Positions 32,970 to 45,377 of a stretch of 64,000 nucleotides of DNA are shown here, one piece after another. Source of the DNA: Mangifera indica (taxonomy: Eukaryota > Streptophyta > Magnoliopsida > Sapindales > Anacardiaceae). Under the pieces are notes generated by a model. That model was not told the origin of the DNA, did no database searches, and worked only from the letters and a program-made list of their open reading frames with translations. Within the stretch, counting starts at the first letter, position 1; each line of letters starts with the position of its first letter. Location: the NCBI RefSeq assembly GCF_011075055.1, contig NW_025401104.1, positions 62,001 through 126,000 of the forward strand. The letters are read 5' to 3'. The translations under genes were made by a program, and so were the position numbers.

Positions 32970-34250
32970 ATGCCTCAGCCTATGTCTTACATCTAAGTAG
33001 TACTAAGATGTATCGTACCTTGAGGGATCATTATTAGTGGCAAGGAATGAAAAGAGAGATTATGGAATTTGTTTCTAGGTGTTTAGTGTGCCAGCAAGTC
33101 AAAGCTAAACATCAAAGACCAACTAGACTTTTGTAATCGTTTCCTATTCCTCAATGGAAATGGGAGCATATCACCATGGATTTTGTGTCAGGCCTTTCCT
33201 GTACCAAGAATAGGTTTGATAGTATTTGGGTTATTGTGGATCGTCTAACAAAATCAGCCCATTTCCTGCCAATCAAAACCACACACTTACTTAATAAGTT
33301 GGCAAGAATTTATATAGCAGAGATTGTACATCTCCATGGTGTTCCAGTATCTATAGTATCCAACAGAGATCCTAGGTTTACTTCTTAGTTTTAGCCAAGT
33401 TTACAAAATGCTTTGGGTACAAAGTTGAAATTCAGCATAACTTTTCACTCTCAAATTGATGAACAGTCGAAAATAACCATCCAGACCTTAAAAGATATGT
33501 TAAAGGCTTGTGCAATAGAGTTCAATGGTAGTTGGGATAACTATTTACCTTTAGCAGAATTTGCCTATAATAATAGTTATCAAGCTAGCATTGGAATGCC
33601 TCCATGTGAAGCCTTGTACGGTAGAAAATGCAGAACTCCAGTGTGTTAGAATGAAATGGGTGAGAAAGTATTGTTAAGCCCTGAGATTGTGCGAGACACG
33701 AATGAGAAAAATTGTATTATTCGAGAAAGGTTAAAAGTAGCTCAAGATAGACAGAAACGTTATGTTAATAAGCGTAGAAGAGAATTAGAGTTCCAACTAG
33801 GTGAAAAGGTGTTTCTACAAGTTTCACCTTGGAAAGGCTTACTAAGATTTGGGGAAAGAGGTAAATTGAGCCCAAGATATATTGGCCCATATGAAATCCT
33901 TAAGAGAGTAGGTGTTGTCGTATATCGATTGGCCTTACTGCCTGAATTATCTAAGATACATAATGTTTTTCATGTTTTTATGCTTCGCAAGTATGTGCCT
34001 AAGCCCATTCACATTCTTTGGCAACAACCAATTCAATTAAATGAGGATTTGAGTTACCAAGAAGGGCGAAGGAGAATTATCGATGTAAAACAACAAGTGC
34101 TTTATACTAAAACCATTCCTTGGGTTAAGGTGCATTGGAAAAATCACTCAGTGGAGGAAGCGACTTAGGAATGTGAAGAAGATATGTGGGCTCAATATCC
34201 AGAATTATTTCAATCAGGTATATAATTTCAAGGATGAAATTTGTTTTTCA
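32970..34250 (+). pseudogene. Gypsy integrase with chromodomain remnant, catalytic residues lost
   Basis: The zinc-binding end (CLVCQQVKAKHQ, about 33085) precedes the core: MDFVSGLSC keeps the first aspartate. VSNRDPRFTS has asparagine where SDRDPRFTS is usual; in it the second catalytic aspartate lies in the SDRD block, so it is probably affected. [10 protein letters not shown] has lysine where the catalytic glutamate is expected. The C-terminal part is open from 33656 to 34168 and ends with KIHNVFHVFMLRKY and a chromodomain-like VKVHWKNHSVEEATxECEEDM block. Confidence 0.88.
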
Positions 34251-34262
34251 AGGGGAAAGAAT

Positions 34263-36263
34263 TGAAAAACCCAAAAGAAATAGTTATAGGAAACTTAAAG
34301 GGGCTATGTGAAATTTTTTTATAAGTATGGGTTTAAATAAAATTTTCCAATAGATATTAGTAAAGCCATTAGGCTTTGTTTTCTTTTATTCTTCAACAGA
34401 AAGAACCAAAAGCACCAATGAGAGAAAGAGAGAAAAAAAAAAAAGAGAAGAGAAGAAGAAACGAAAGAAAGCAGAAGAAAAAGAAGAAAAGAAGGGAAAA
34501 AGAACTTGATAGGAAAAGGGGATAGGGTATTCAATTTTTGTTTAAATAATTTTAGGGTTTGATTTTATTGTTCAATTTAGGGATCTCCAAAATTCTAACC
34601 ATGTTGGTTCAAATAGGTAAAGAAAAAGGAATAATAGCAAGAGATTTCAACACCGGTATAAAGACTACCCAAATCAGTGAGTGGGAATAAAACTTTTTCC
34701 ATAGTCTTTTGTGCAAATTACATTTATAGTCTTGTGAAATTTTATAGTATTTATTGCGAATCCTTGGAAATGGTAGCATAGATTTTTGGTGGAAATCTCT
34801 TATAAAACAAAAAAATAATAATAGTTTCCTTTATACATGTTATGGATTTAGGTTATAGGTGGCTATAGAGTAAAGGTTATATTATTATGTGGATTCAGAA
34901 TGCTTAGTTAAGTTATATTGTGTGTAACTAATGACCACAATGAATTAAAAAAAAAAATTCAATTTGGTGACCAAGTGAAATTCTGGAAATTGATTAAATT
35001 AATGTTTTGTGTTGTGGTTGAGTTGGAAGTGTTTAATTAAGCCTTATGCATGATTGACATTTGCTTATGATAGTTATGGCATTTGTCGATGATTATTATC
35101 CTAAAAATTCATAATATCAAGTCATTTTATTGTATATATAGTGATAAGAAATCATATCATTCAAATATTCTTAGTTATTACCTATTATGCGATTAGTGCT
35201 CTGCCTGTGCGATATTTATACCAGGTATGACAGATTTAGGTGCTCTACCTGTGTGATTTTTATGCTAGGTATGACAAATTTTAGTGCTCTACTTGTGCTT
35301 TATTTCATGCCAAGTATGAGAAATTTGAGTGATCTGCCCATGTGAGATTACAATATATCAGGTATGATAGTTGTTTTCCTCTTGATCTACCTATGTGGGG
35401 ATGCCCTTGGGTATAACAGATTTTCCTTGATATGATATTTTTCTAATTGATGTATATGGATTTTTATATTATAACGGTTATTGAGCTGAACGTAAAAATT
35501 CGTGACTGATTGATATGTCCATAGAAGATAAAGTTAGTATTGTTAAATTTACTAGTAGTGACAATTAACTTACGTGATGTTGTTGTGTTATGAACATTTC
35601 AAGTTAATGTACATGATAAGCATGTGGTCTCAAGCATAATCAGCATTGTTTGGATTAAGTATAGTATGTCATAGTTGGATTGCTTATTCTTCCCTTTAAA
35701 CTTAGCATTTGTATGTAGCTGACATTATGATATGTTATTATTCTTGACATGCATTCAATATTCTCATGGATTTAAATTGCCCATTCTTTAAGCCTTTCAG
35801 CTCACCTTATAAATATTTCCCTCTAGGACATCCTCCAGATTATGTTGGATAGTGTTTCGTTAGGTTATGTCATAGTGTAGCATCCTTAGTAGGTGTCCTC
35901 ATTGCATACATCCATGTAGATTTTTTTTTTTCAGAAACTTATGAAATGTTGAAAGGTCGGAAGTCTAATTAAACTATTCTCATGATTTTTTTTGAAATGA
36001 ATAAAGATGTAACTTTTTTTGTTATGTAGATGATATGGCCGAAGGCCTGATTAAAGTTTTATATTACGATATTGATTTTAAACCAGGATGCATTTTGTCA
36101 TGAAATCATGTAAAGGTCAGAGGCCTGTAAAGGATATTAAATTGAATGCTATTATATGATGTAGAAAATTCAAACAAAAATACATGATGCATTTTGCCCT
36201 TCTAAGCCCATAATGATGTTTTTCAGAGGTTATGGGATTAACGAGTCGGGATGGGTCCTGTCA
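34263..36263 (+). repeat. 3' LTR of the gypsy element
   Basis: It starts TGAAAAACCC just after the polypurine tract AAGGGGAAAGAAT and ends GGTCCTGTCA. It matches the 5' LTR throughout, including its own purine tract at about 34420-34512. Confidence 0.93.
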
Positions 36264-36381
36264 GGTATTATAACCTACCCTAGCACATTGTGTGGGTTAA
36301 AGTTTCCTAAACACTAGAATTATGTTATTTATCTTTAAAGTGCTTATTTTTTCTTGTTCTTGTCCATTGAATGTTAAAAGG

Positions 36382-37510
36382 TTTTATAACATCTCTGGTC
36401 CAATAACTAAGCGCACTATTAAGATATTATCCACTCTAAACACACAGTCCAACATAGTTTTGCTTTTAGGTTTTACAACCTAAAATGTATCTTGATAGCT
36501 TAAAAAGCTCACAAGTTATTTAACCAGTTTAATCTTTTCATCCCCAAGTGATGTGGGATGTATAGATAAACCTAGCATCTCTATTATATTTTGCCAATAT
36601 GGGATTTATCTAAAGGTGTCATATACATCCCCCTTACGAGACTCAGCATCCTTACTAAGGTTTGCCCCACTATTACTCAAAAAGACACGTGGAATGGCTC
36701 TAATACAATTTTAACACCTCTAGTCCAATAGCCCAATCCACTGTCAAAATATTGTTTACTTTGGATACAGTCTATCATGATTTTACTTCTGGGTTTTGTA
36801 ACCTAAAACACATTTTAACATATTAAAAAGCTCACAGGCTATTTAACTAATTTAATCTTCTCATCTCCAAGTGATGTGGGATGTTTAGACAAACCTAGCA
36901 TCTTTCTCATGCTTTATCGATGTAGGATTTTTCTAAGGGTATCACAATATTTTAACATCTTTGGTCCAACAGTCTGGCCCACTTTAGATACACAGTTAAA
37001 CATGGTTTTGCTTATAAGCTTTACCACCTAAAACATATCTTGACAAAATAAATAGCTCATAGGCTATTTAACTAGTTCAATCTCCTCATCCCTAAATGAT
37101 GTGGGATGTACATATAAACCCAACATCTAATTCATGTTTTATCAATGTGGGATTATCCCGAAGGTGTCATAATCATCCCCTCATACGGGATTCAACATCC
37201 TTATTGAGGTTTATCCCATTATCACTTAAAAAGACACACAGAGTGACTCTAATACCATTTATAACATCTCTAGTCCAATAACCCGACCCCTTATCAAAAT
37301 ATTATCCACTTTGGACATATAGTCTATCATAATTTTGTTTTTGGGCTTTACAACCCAAAACGTGTCTTGATAATTTAAAAAGCTTACAAACTATTTAACC
37401 AATCAAATATTCTTATCTCCAAGTGATGTGAGATGTGCAGATAGACCCAACATCTCTTGTGTATTGTCGATGTAAGATTTGCCTAAGGGTGTCATATTTA
37501 CACCCCCTTA
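36382..37510. repeat. Tandem array of four units of a dispersed repeat, bounded by a 12-bp direct repeat
   Basis: Units begin near 36388, 36710, 36955 and 37260, each with TAACA-C-TC-GGTCCAATA-like sequence. Complete units then carry GGGCTTTACAACC, 'GCTATTTAACC', AAGTGATGTGGGATGT and an ACATCCCCCTTACGAGACTC-like block. Unit length is about 240-325 bp; the second is shortened. The whole array lies between perfect AATGTTAAAAGG repeats (36370-36381 and 37511-37522). Related units occur at 21.7-22.3 kb. No protein coding is recognised. Confidence 0.82.
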
Positions 37511-37639
37511 AATGTTAAAAGGTTTATACCGTGATCGTTTAGTATGCATGGCAATAATAAATATAGCGCAATAAAAGTACATAGAATCATAAGTTTATTA
37601 ATTATGTCACATTACAATTACATGTATTAAACACATATA

Positions 37640-38890
37640 CAAGTAATAGAAAGAGGCTTCAAGCATTACAATTGAAGTGATAAAGGAAAATTTCTCCATT
37701 AGAATTAATAATTTTAGCCCTAACAAGTCTCAGCCTAAAACTCAAAACAACATGGATCTCTTTAGTCTTTAGGCTTTCTTCTTTTGAAGAGACCAGCTCG
37801 ACGTCCATAAACATATAGAAATGGCTCTTTGTCACAACCTTCTTCACATAACTCTCTCCTATGAAAGTAATATCTTGGTTACAAAATCATAGCAAAGTTG
37901 TAAAGGATAGATCGAGAATCTTAACTATGATTTTTCTCCCTAATCTCATCTGCTACCTCAACTATTATCACCCCTAGCAACCAACACTGCTCTTCGGTTG
38001 ACTCGATGCTCCTTTTCTCTCCTTTTGGAAAGGTAAGACACCTCCCTAAAAGATAGAAGAAGATACTAAAAAACTAAATATACAAATTACTAGTTAATTG
38101 GGGCATTCAAAACATAAGCAATAAAGCAATTTTAGGGGTACAATCACTTACATTAACACTACAACTAGCAAAGATCTCAAACTTCATAAATACAATAAAC
38201 CTTTATAGATTTGTTCGAAGTCTTCTCTGAGTGATTGCATCTTGTCCATTTTGCCCTTAAAACAAGGTCATGGCCAACTCTAACCCTTAATTCAACCCTA
38301 TGAGCTCCAAAGGAGGAAAGAAAATTGAGAAAAGACATGACCTCCCTATAAAAATGTAGACTCGAGTCAAGTTACTCATTACATCCATATTAGGAAAACT
38401 ATTATGAAAACTCAACACAACATGTATCTCTTTAGTCTTTCATCTTATTTCTTCCAGAGTGACCACCTTAACATCTACCGACATATAGAAATGGCTTTTT
38501 GCCACAGCTTTCTTCGCATAAATCTTTCCCATGCAAGCAATATCTTGGTTAGGGAATTAGAGCAAAGTTGTAAGGGGTAGATTAATAATCCTATCTTTTA
38601 TTTTTCTTCTCAATCTGCCTTGACTATGATCACCCCTATCCTTATGGTTATACCCCATGGCAGCCAACACCGCTCTTCGATTAGCTCAATGCTTATTTTC
38701 TCTCCTCTTAGATAGTTAAGAAACCTTCTCGAAAGGTAGATAAGACATATTGAAAAGCTACAAATGCAAATGACTAGTTAGTCGGGATGTTCATAGCATA
38801 AATGATAAAGCAATTATAGGGGTACAATTGCTTACATTAACACTACAACCAGCAAAGATCTCAAGCTTCATAAATATAATAAGCAATTAT
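37640..38890. repeat. Two diverged tandem copies of a segment, about 684 bp apart
   Basis: The block 37700-38200 recurs at about 38400-38890. Paired landmarks: ATCTCTTTAGTCTTT (37755 and 38427), ACATATAGAAATGGCT, AAAGTTGTAA-GG-TAGAT, 'CAACACTGCTCTTCG' versus 'CAACACCGCTCTTCG', and TTACATTAACACTACAAC at the end (offset 684 bp). The minus strand of copy 1 has an open 62-codon frame (37659-37847) including KSHFYMFMDVELV; copy 2 keeps KSHFYMSVDV. This hints at decayed coding, but I recognise no family. Confidence 0.7.
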
Positions 38891-39825
38891 AGGGATTCTT
38901 TTCAATTAATAGAGCTAGGTATTGGGTTAAAAAGTATGATTTATACATTCAATGGTGGAAAATTGTTTTAAGGCTAAACCTTTGGTGTAAAAAATAAATC
39001 ACTCCGTCGTGAAATAGGATGGACACATAAAGTCATATAATAATATATAGCTTTGTCTGTTTTTCATAGATATATAACTGCTAAATTGTCTAATAACAAG
39101 GGGCACAAATAGCTGTAGTTCAGAAGCAGTATCAGCATACTAGCACCAAGTACGTACTTACTTAATTCTTTGTTTCAAGTTAATAAATTTGTTTATTTTT
39201 TCACTAAAACTTGTATAATTTGTTCTTGGTTTAGAGCTAATTTCCTGTTGCAGTTAGTGGAATCAAATCAAAGCAGCAGGTTGGATGTTGTACCAATATT
39301 TTGCAAGTTTACTTAATATGTATAACTGCTGATAATGGCATTTCTTATGGATAGAATGAATATTAGTTATTTGTAAATAATTTATACTTATTAAGCTATA
39401 CTCTTTTTCTTACTGACTGATTTTTGTTTTAATATGGCATTCTTCTAGTATGAGAAGCTTAGTCGGATTTTTTCTGTTTAGTAGACTTACCCATTAGACT
39501 TTTTGATTTAATTTATTTATTTAAAAAAAAAAAAGAAATAGACTTCAGTAACTGAAAACTCTTCTACAAAATTTTTATATGTAGATTTGTATATCATTAA
39601 ATTCAATAGGCAATGTTATTGCTGTTGATTTTTTTTTTTTTTTTTGCTTAATTTAATGTAATTATGTAAATGGCATTCAAATTAACCAAAAGCTAACACT
39701 CACTTGACTTTGAATTTTTTATTTTTAATTCTGTTGCGTAAATCTTCATAATTCCAACTATTTCTAAATGTTACTGTTTTAATTATATGGCTGTTAGCAG
39801 TTTGTCGTATTGTTGGAACACAAAA
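38891..39825. other. Upstream region of the DUF4220/DUF594 gene
   Basis: AT-rich sequence with poly-A and poly-T runs (39523-39533, 39630-39645). It should contain the promoter and 5' UTR of the next gene, possibly with a 5' intron, but no splice or promoter element can be fixed. Confidence 0.35.
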
Positions 39826-41999
39826 ATGAAGATACTTTCTCCAGCTTTGAAGAGAATTTGGAAAAAATGGGATATACGAGTTTCTGTTATGCTTAGCCTC
39901 ATCCTTCAAATTGTACTCATCATTCTGGGTAATCGCAGAAAGTATAATCACAAGGGCTGGCTGAAATTTGTATTATGGTGTGTCTACTTATCTGCAGACT
40001 CCATAGCAACTGCTTCCCTTGGTGTCATCTCAAATAACCTTTCGGATTTATTTGAAGATAATGCTGGATACATCATCGATGCCAACGTTGAGTTAACTGC
40101 ATTTTGGGCACCATTTCTTCTTCTCCATTTGGGTGGCCCTGACACCATCACTTCTTATGCTCTTGAAGACAATGAGCTTTGGCTCAGGCACTTCCTTGGA
40201 CTAATTGTCCAAACAGGAGTCGCTATTTATGTGCTCTCCATGGCTTGGACAGGCTCTTATCTTACATTTCTCTACATCCTAATGTTGATTGCAGGGCTAA
40301 TTAAGTATGGAGAACGCACTTCGTCGCTTTGGAAAGCTAGCAGTGAGAATCTTAGAAAGAAATTTAAACACAAAAATGATGAAGATCAGGTGGGTCGAAG
40401 ATTTCTTAAGCAGCATGGAAGTAAGGATGAAGAAGGGTACTTTGTGGGAACAGACATGATTACACCATTTGATTTTCCAGTGGATCTCTCTCGGCTTTGC
40501 AGCAGCAACGTTAACAATAATTCTGCTTCTGATGAAGATCGATTAGTTATCGCAGACTCACTGCGGAAAGTAACTATGAGTCTTTTCTTAGATACAATTC
40601 TTACCTCCACAATCAAAGAGACCACTCAGTATCTTTTCAATAACATGTCTGTTGAAAATGCTTTCAAAATCATTGAAATGGAAACTGCATTTACGTTTGA
40701 CTTGCTTTACACCAAGGCACCTCTACTTTATTCTCCTTGGGGATTGTTCCTTCACTTTATCACTTTCTTTCTTACCCTTCTTATGCTGTTGCTCTTCACT
40801 TTTCTTGGTCAAAAACATAAATATTCAAAAGTTGATCTTTTCGTAACATTTGGTTTGTTAATTGGAGCTCTTGTAATAGAGATATATGCAGCAATAGTAC
40901 TTCTCTCATCAGACCGTGCTATTGTTTGGTTTTGGAAGCATAACAAGGTTTCCACCTGGCATATTCCGTCTTTCTTTCCACCTTCTAAGGGTCCCAGATG
41001 GTCTAACAAAATGGCTCAGTACAGTCTGCTTAACTTCTCCTTGAAAGAAAAAACCCATTGGTTTCTCAACTTCTTAAAGAGACTGCACTGCCTCGATATC
41101 TTAAAGTACTTCAACAAGGATAAATGGCTAGAAGAAAATTTGCATGTGGCTTATAAGGAAGTTCCAGAAGAGTCTAAGAAGTTGATCTTTAAGAGTATAA
41201 AGGACAAAGCTGCAAAACGGACACGTGGCACCAAAAATCCAATATCTGATGACCCTGCAGCAATTGAGGAAGCTGCACCAACCGGCACTACCCAAGTTGA
41301 AGAACCTACAAGCAGTAGATATTCTGAAGGAATTCCAGATTTTGGAGAAGATCTTTCCAAGCGCATTCTATTTTGGCATTTTATTACAGAACTTTCATAC
41401 TATGTTGATAATAGCTATATTAAAGACCATCGAGAGTGTAATGGTAAATTAATGAAGAAAATTTCTAGATATATGATGTATCTCTTGGTTAGTCATCCTT
41501 CTCTGTTATCGGTCGGAATTACAACAATTAGCTTTGAAGATGAGGCTAATACATTGGCGGATACTTTCCAAAAGTTTCGATCCCAAGGGACTAAAGGAAG
41601 ACTCGCGACCTGCGAATATTTGGATGAGCATGGATTTGGCGACAATAAGAAAGGAGTTTTAGTGGATGCACATTCCTTCATGAGGAAAATGACCGAACGA
41701 AATAAGGTAATATTTCTTATTTATTTTAATTTATTTTGGAAGTCATTAGCAACTAATTATACAATATTATTATGTGTCACATGATCTAATTAATCAAGAA
41801 ATGGAAGGAAATTGGTCGCAATTGGCTGGAATTGCTGGCGTATGCAGCATCCAAGTGCAAAGGAAGCCTTCATGCTCAAAATCTGAGATTTGGTGGAGAG
41901 TTACTTACTCATGTATGGCTTCTCATGGCACAGTTTGGCTTAACGGAGCACTTTCAGACTTCAGAGAAACCTCATATAGCAAGGCTGGTCTCACAATAG
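39826..41999 (+). CDS. DUF4220/DUF594 multi-pass membrane protein, two exons (39826..41706, 41799..41999), 693 aa
   Basis: The function of this plant-specific family is unknown. Exon 1 encodes an N-terminal membrane region (likely helices near 18-36, 46-68, 122-141 and 144-160) with the DUF4220 signature APFLLLHLGGPDTITSYALE (95-114) and EDNELWLRHFLG. Two further helices lie around FLTLLMLLLFTFLG and LLIGALVIEIYAAIVLL. A charged, low-complexity cytosolic-type linker precedes the C-terminal DUF594 region. The donor AAG|GTAATA at 41706 and acceptor TCAAG at 41798 join in phase. Exon 2 then reads KWKEIGRNWLELLAYAASKC and GGELLTHVWLLMAQFGLTEH, the standard DUF594 end, to TAG. I chose the ATG at 39826 because related proteins start M-x-I-x-P; an in-frame ATG 39 bp upstream (39787) is possible. 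Members usually occur in tandem clusters, but this one is alone here. Confidence 0.9.
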
Positions 42000-42600
42000 G
42001 GGGATAAGTAAAAGGATTTCAACAGGCTCTTGCTTGTCTGTGTGAATGTTTTCTTTATTTCTGGCTAAATTAAGGGGAATAATGGCCATATTGATGGGAA
42101 ATATTGTTTATTCTGCTTATCCGTTGTTTAGTCATTAAAGTAATCATGTTTGATTCCCAAGTGTGTTGCTACATTAGATATAGGTGCAGGCCTTTTCTTT
42201 CTCTTTATCAATTCTCAATAATCTCTAATTTATTACTCATCTAAGAACAAATTTTGATGTGGGTCTTTACATAAAAGGAGTTTTCATGAAAAAATATAAG
42301 GCAAAAGATAATATGTAAGCAGATCTCCAACTAATTTAGAATGTATTGATATTATTTCTTTTTTTAAATTTTTGGTTTAATGTGAAAACAAATTACAGAG
42401 CATTAAAAAATAATTAATTTTTTCTTTAAATTACAAAAGAAAAGAGCATCCCTATCAATGGACAAATATTTGAATCACTACTAAGGTATATGAAAAAATA
42501 TCCCACTAATTACACTCATTTGACATTGGAAAAAATTTTAGGGATTCTATTAAGGCTTTTAAACATATGGTTCTGCATGTGAGTAAAAAGTTCTATTTCA
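42000..42600. other. 3' flank of the DUF4220/DUF594 gene
   Basis: Probable 3' UTR followed by AT-rich intergenic DNA. Several AATAAA-like hexamer variants occur; none can be chosen as the poly(A) signal. No gene or repeat is recognised. Confidence 0.35.
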
Positions 42601-45195
42601 ATAGTGTTATAAGGTTAAAACTCTTCAGTCAAACTCATGGATCCGACATCGAAGAGACGACTAACCATCAAATAGCGAAAAAATATATGATCAATAATCA
42701 AAAGCGTTACCTATGTGCAATTTGATCAAAGGTGCGGGTTGAAGATCTTCCTATTTAGAATTAGTGGGAATGGTGAGACATGGAAGAGATGATTGTTCAC
42801 ACAATCTCTTAAAGATATAACTATCATTTCTTATTATTATGAAACCATTTTCTACAATACCAAATGTTACAATTGGAATGCAGAAGCTCTCTTGCCAAAT
42901 TGAAAGCATATTGTGAAAGAGTAATAAGGAACCAAGTGACATTGTAAGGGAGCATGGTAGCAGTACAAAAAACAAATAAAAAGTTTGTTAAAATTGCCGG
43001 TGGTCCAAGAGGTCCAACACTAGAATTCACAACATTTGTCCATGTGGATGTACAACAAAATATTTTTTTGTCACAAATGTCTGCCCATCAAGTTTGTTAT
43101 TATGTAGGAAACTTCGTAGAAGATGAGAATGCAATAATCGAGAACGTTATGTAGATAATTGTTTGACAAAGTAATAATTATTAAAGCCTCATTCATTACT
43201 GCATCCTTGCTTCTACTCTTTTCCTCAACAAATCATAACAACTGTGAAATTCATCATTTTATGACTTAGTATCAAAGCTGGTCTAGGAATGATGACAGGC
43301 AAAATTGGCTTGAATGCTTTCCCACGTAGCACTCTTCCTCCCTCCACATCCAGCATCACATAACCTACAAAGTTAGAGCCCAATAACTACAAAAATTGGA
43401 AGAGTTAGGTTATACCTCTCATCAAAGTTAATGATTTGGAGGGCCTGATTGATGGGATAATACCAAAACCCAACACCTTCTTCACACGGAGTCTAGGGAT
43501 AGAAGAAACCATCAATATTCCAAAGCCAGATTACCTAACCTAGAAAAGATAAGATCAAACTCTTTTTTGATGATATATTGAAGGTGTCACAATCTCAGTC
43601 CAAAATTCTATTGTTGAAAATGCAACTCTAGAACAAACGGAAGGGGCAGATAAATGTCTTTGAGTAATTCAATAAAGTGAAAGACATGGGAGATGAGTTG
43701 AACCTTGCTAGACACTTTGTCCCTAAAGATGAACTGATATTACATATTATGGGAGGCCTAGAAATTGAGTAAAAGTTGTGGTCCCCATGACCATCCCACT
43801 CATGACATTGCCTTTTCTCCAAGAGACTTGTACAGTACTGCTCAACCATGAATCCAAATCGGAAAGGATGCACTCTAACACAACATTGGAGATACAACAC
43901 AATCCTTCAACTCACTTCACTAAAAATTCTCTCATAAAGTAGTTTGCTCCACATCAAAACACAAATTACTTTTCAACAAACACCAGACCAATAGAGGGAG
44001 AGGTATAGGCAAGCCTAAAATAGTGGAAATAGGAATTGCTTTGGGAATAAACCAACTTGCTAATTATGCTTGAAATTTTGGCAATCAGTTGAAGAATGCT
44101 ATCACATATATGATAGAAACTTTTTCCCACTAACCCTAACAACCTAGGTGAAGGGAGCTCAAACAAAGTCTACGCAGCCACTTCAAACCAATCCTATCAA
44201 TCCTCAAAGTGCCCCACTAAATTTGGACGGTAAATGTAGGTAGTGGAGCTTCAACTCAGTTAACAAATGACCTAACCAATTTGACTCTAAAAAGTGGTAG
44301 ATTGAGTAGTAGTTTGGATTGTCCAGACCTTGAACATAACTCATTATGGTAAAGGATTTCTAAACTCAGCTCAACATATACCTGTGAAGTTGATCAATAT
44401 ATTGGTAGCTCTTTGAATTACTAAATTCTCTTGAGTGTATTAGAACTTACATCTGGCAATAATTTATATGTTTTGTTTCATGTGAGTTGTTACATCAAGG
44501 ACAAAAAGAGGATAAACTCGACTTGAATGAGTGGTGGAAGATGGATTCTACAAATTGAATCACCACACTAGAAAAAGCAAGAATTGCCAAAGAAGAAAGG
44601 TCCAGTGTCACTACTCTTTTAGCTTTCCAAGAAGTAGTAGATGAACATGTTTCTTTTCCTAATGAAAATGATGGAAAAAAGTCTTTGTTCTTCTACACAT
44701 TGTAAGTTGGAAAATGAAACCATAAATAAATATGATCATGCTTTAAAACAGAGCTTCAATATGCATGATACAGCCTTAGTTGACTTAGTACACAAGATTT
44801 GGACACCCAACCACAACACTCTCAATCTCATCCTAATGTCATGCTCTTCTAAAATGCTTCAATCTTATCCTAATGTCATGCTCTTCTAAAATGCTTATAT
44901 ATAAAAATAATACTAGACCAAGTTTTTGTAAGGTCTATGTGTTAGGAAAAATGGATGAGATATATCGTCCTAGCACACAAAGCAAAACCAAACAACTATT
45001 ACAATTAATTCATGCAAACCTTTAGGGACCAACACACATTCCAAATTCAAATGGAGCAAGATATTACTTAAGTCTTATAGATGATTATTCTAGGTATACT
45101 TGGATCTACCCTGTTACTCTTAATTTGCAAATATTAGAAACCTATAAACAATTCAGAAGCTTGGTTGAAAAACAATTTGAAAGTCTAACTTTACT
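42601..45195 (+). mobile_element. Ty1/copia remnant: LTR end, primer-binding site, gag, GAG-pre-integrase and integrase N-terminus
   Basis: A primer-binding-like site TAGTATCAAAGC at 43267-43278 marks the end of a decayed 5' LTR. Gag-like matter follows, including NYKNWKS (about 43390) and a GLIDGIIPKPN block. A GAG-pre-integrase remnant lies near 44790 (YTRFGHPTTTLS, compare the usual RLGHP). The integrase core start is clear: LLQLIHANL-GPTHIPNSNGA and RYYLSLIDDYSRYTWIYPVT (45060-45120), with the first catalytic aspartates present. It is truncated at about 45195. Frequent stops show decay. Confidence 0.78.
44823..44896. repeat. 37-bp tandem duplication inside the copia remnant
   Basis: 44823-44859 is repeated at 44860-44896 with one C/T difference. 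It lies just after the HP motif of the GAG-pre-integrase. Confidence 0.93.
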
Positions 45196-45377
45196 GGCTC
45201 AGGCAGATGTCGCTCGGGTACTAGTGAGGAATCGTAGGTAACAATTCATGATTTCTAAACTCATTGACATCAATAGCCATCTCTTAAACTTATGATTGTC
45301 TGCATTCCATTTTTCAGTCGTCTTCATCCTCAGCAGGTGGTTGTACTTTCTCACAAGTATAGGAAAGTTTTTCTCAC

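Larger units (their letters stand above)
27024..36263 (+). mobile_element. Full-length but inactive Ty3/gypsy retrotransposon (chromovirus-like), 9.2 kb
   Basis: LTRs of about 2 kb (27024-29010 and 34263-36263) enclose gag, protease, RT, RNase H, integrase and a C-terminal chromodomain remnant in the order typical of Ty3/gypsy. A Met-tRNA primer-binding site follows the 5' LTR and a purine-rich AAGGGGAAAGAAT tract precedes the 3' LTR. Flanking pentamers GGCAT (27019-27023) and GGTAT (36264-36268) differ by one transition, a plausible aged target duplication. The coding region has dozens of stops and frameshifts. The long LTRs and the terminal chromodomain-like sequence suggest the Tekay/Del lineage; this is inference. 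A MITE is inserted at 29580-29890. Confidence 0.93.

Noticed and set aside
37659..37847. 62-codon minus-strand frame as an independent gene
   Set aside because: No start context or family; it is kept only as a trace within the diverged tandem duplication.
39787..39825. Upstream in-frame ATG of the DUF4220/DUF594 gene
   Set aside because: It would add 13 residues (including SSLSYCWN) that do not resemble the usual start of this family; the next ATG fits better, though the upstream one is not excluded.
41774..42007. 77-codon frame as a separate small gene
   Set aside because: It overlaps exon 2 of the DUF4220/DUF594 gene in a different frame; the other frame gives a conserved DUF594 end.
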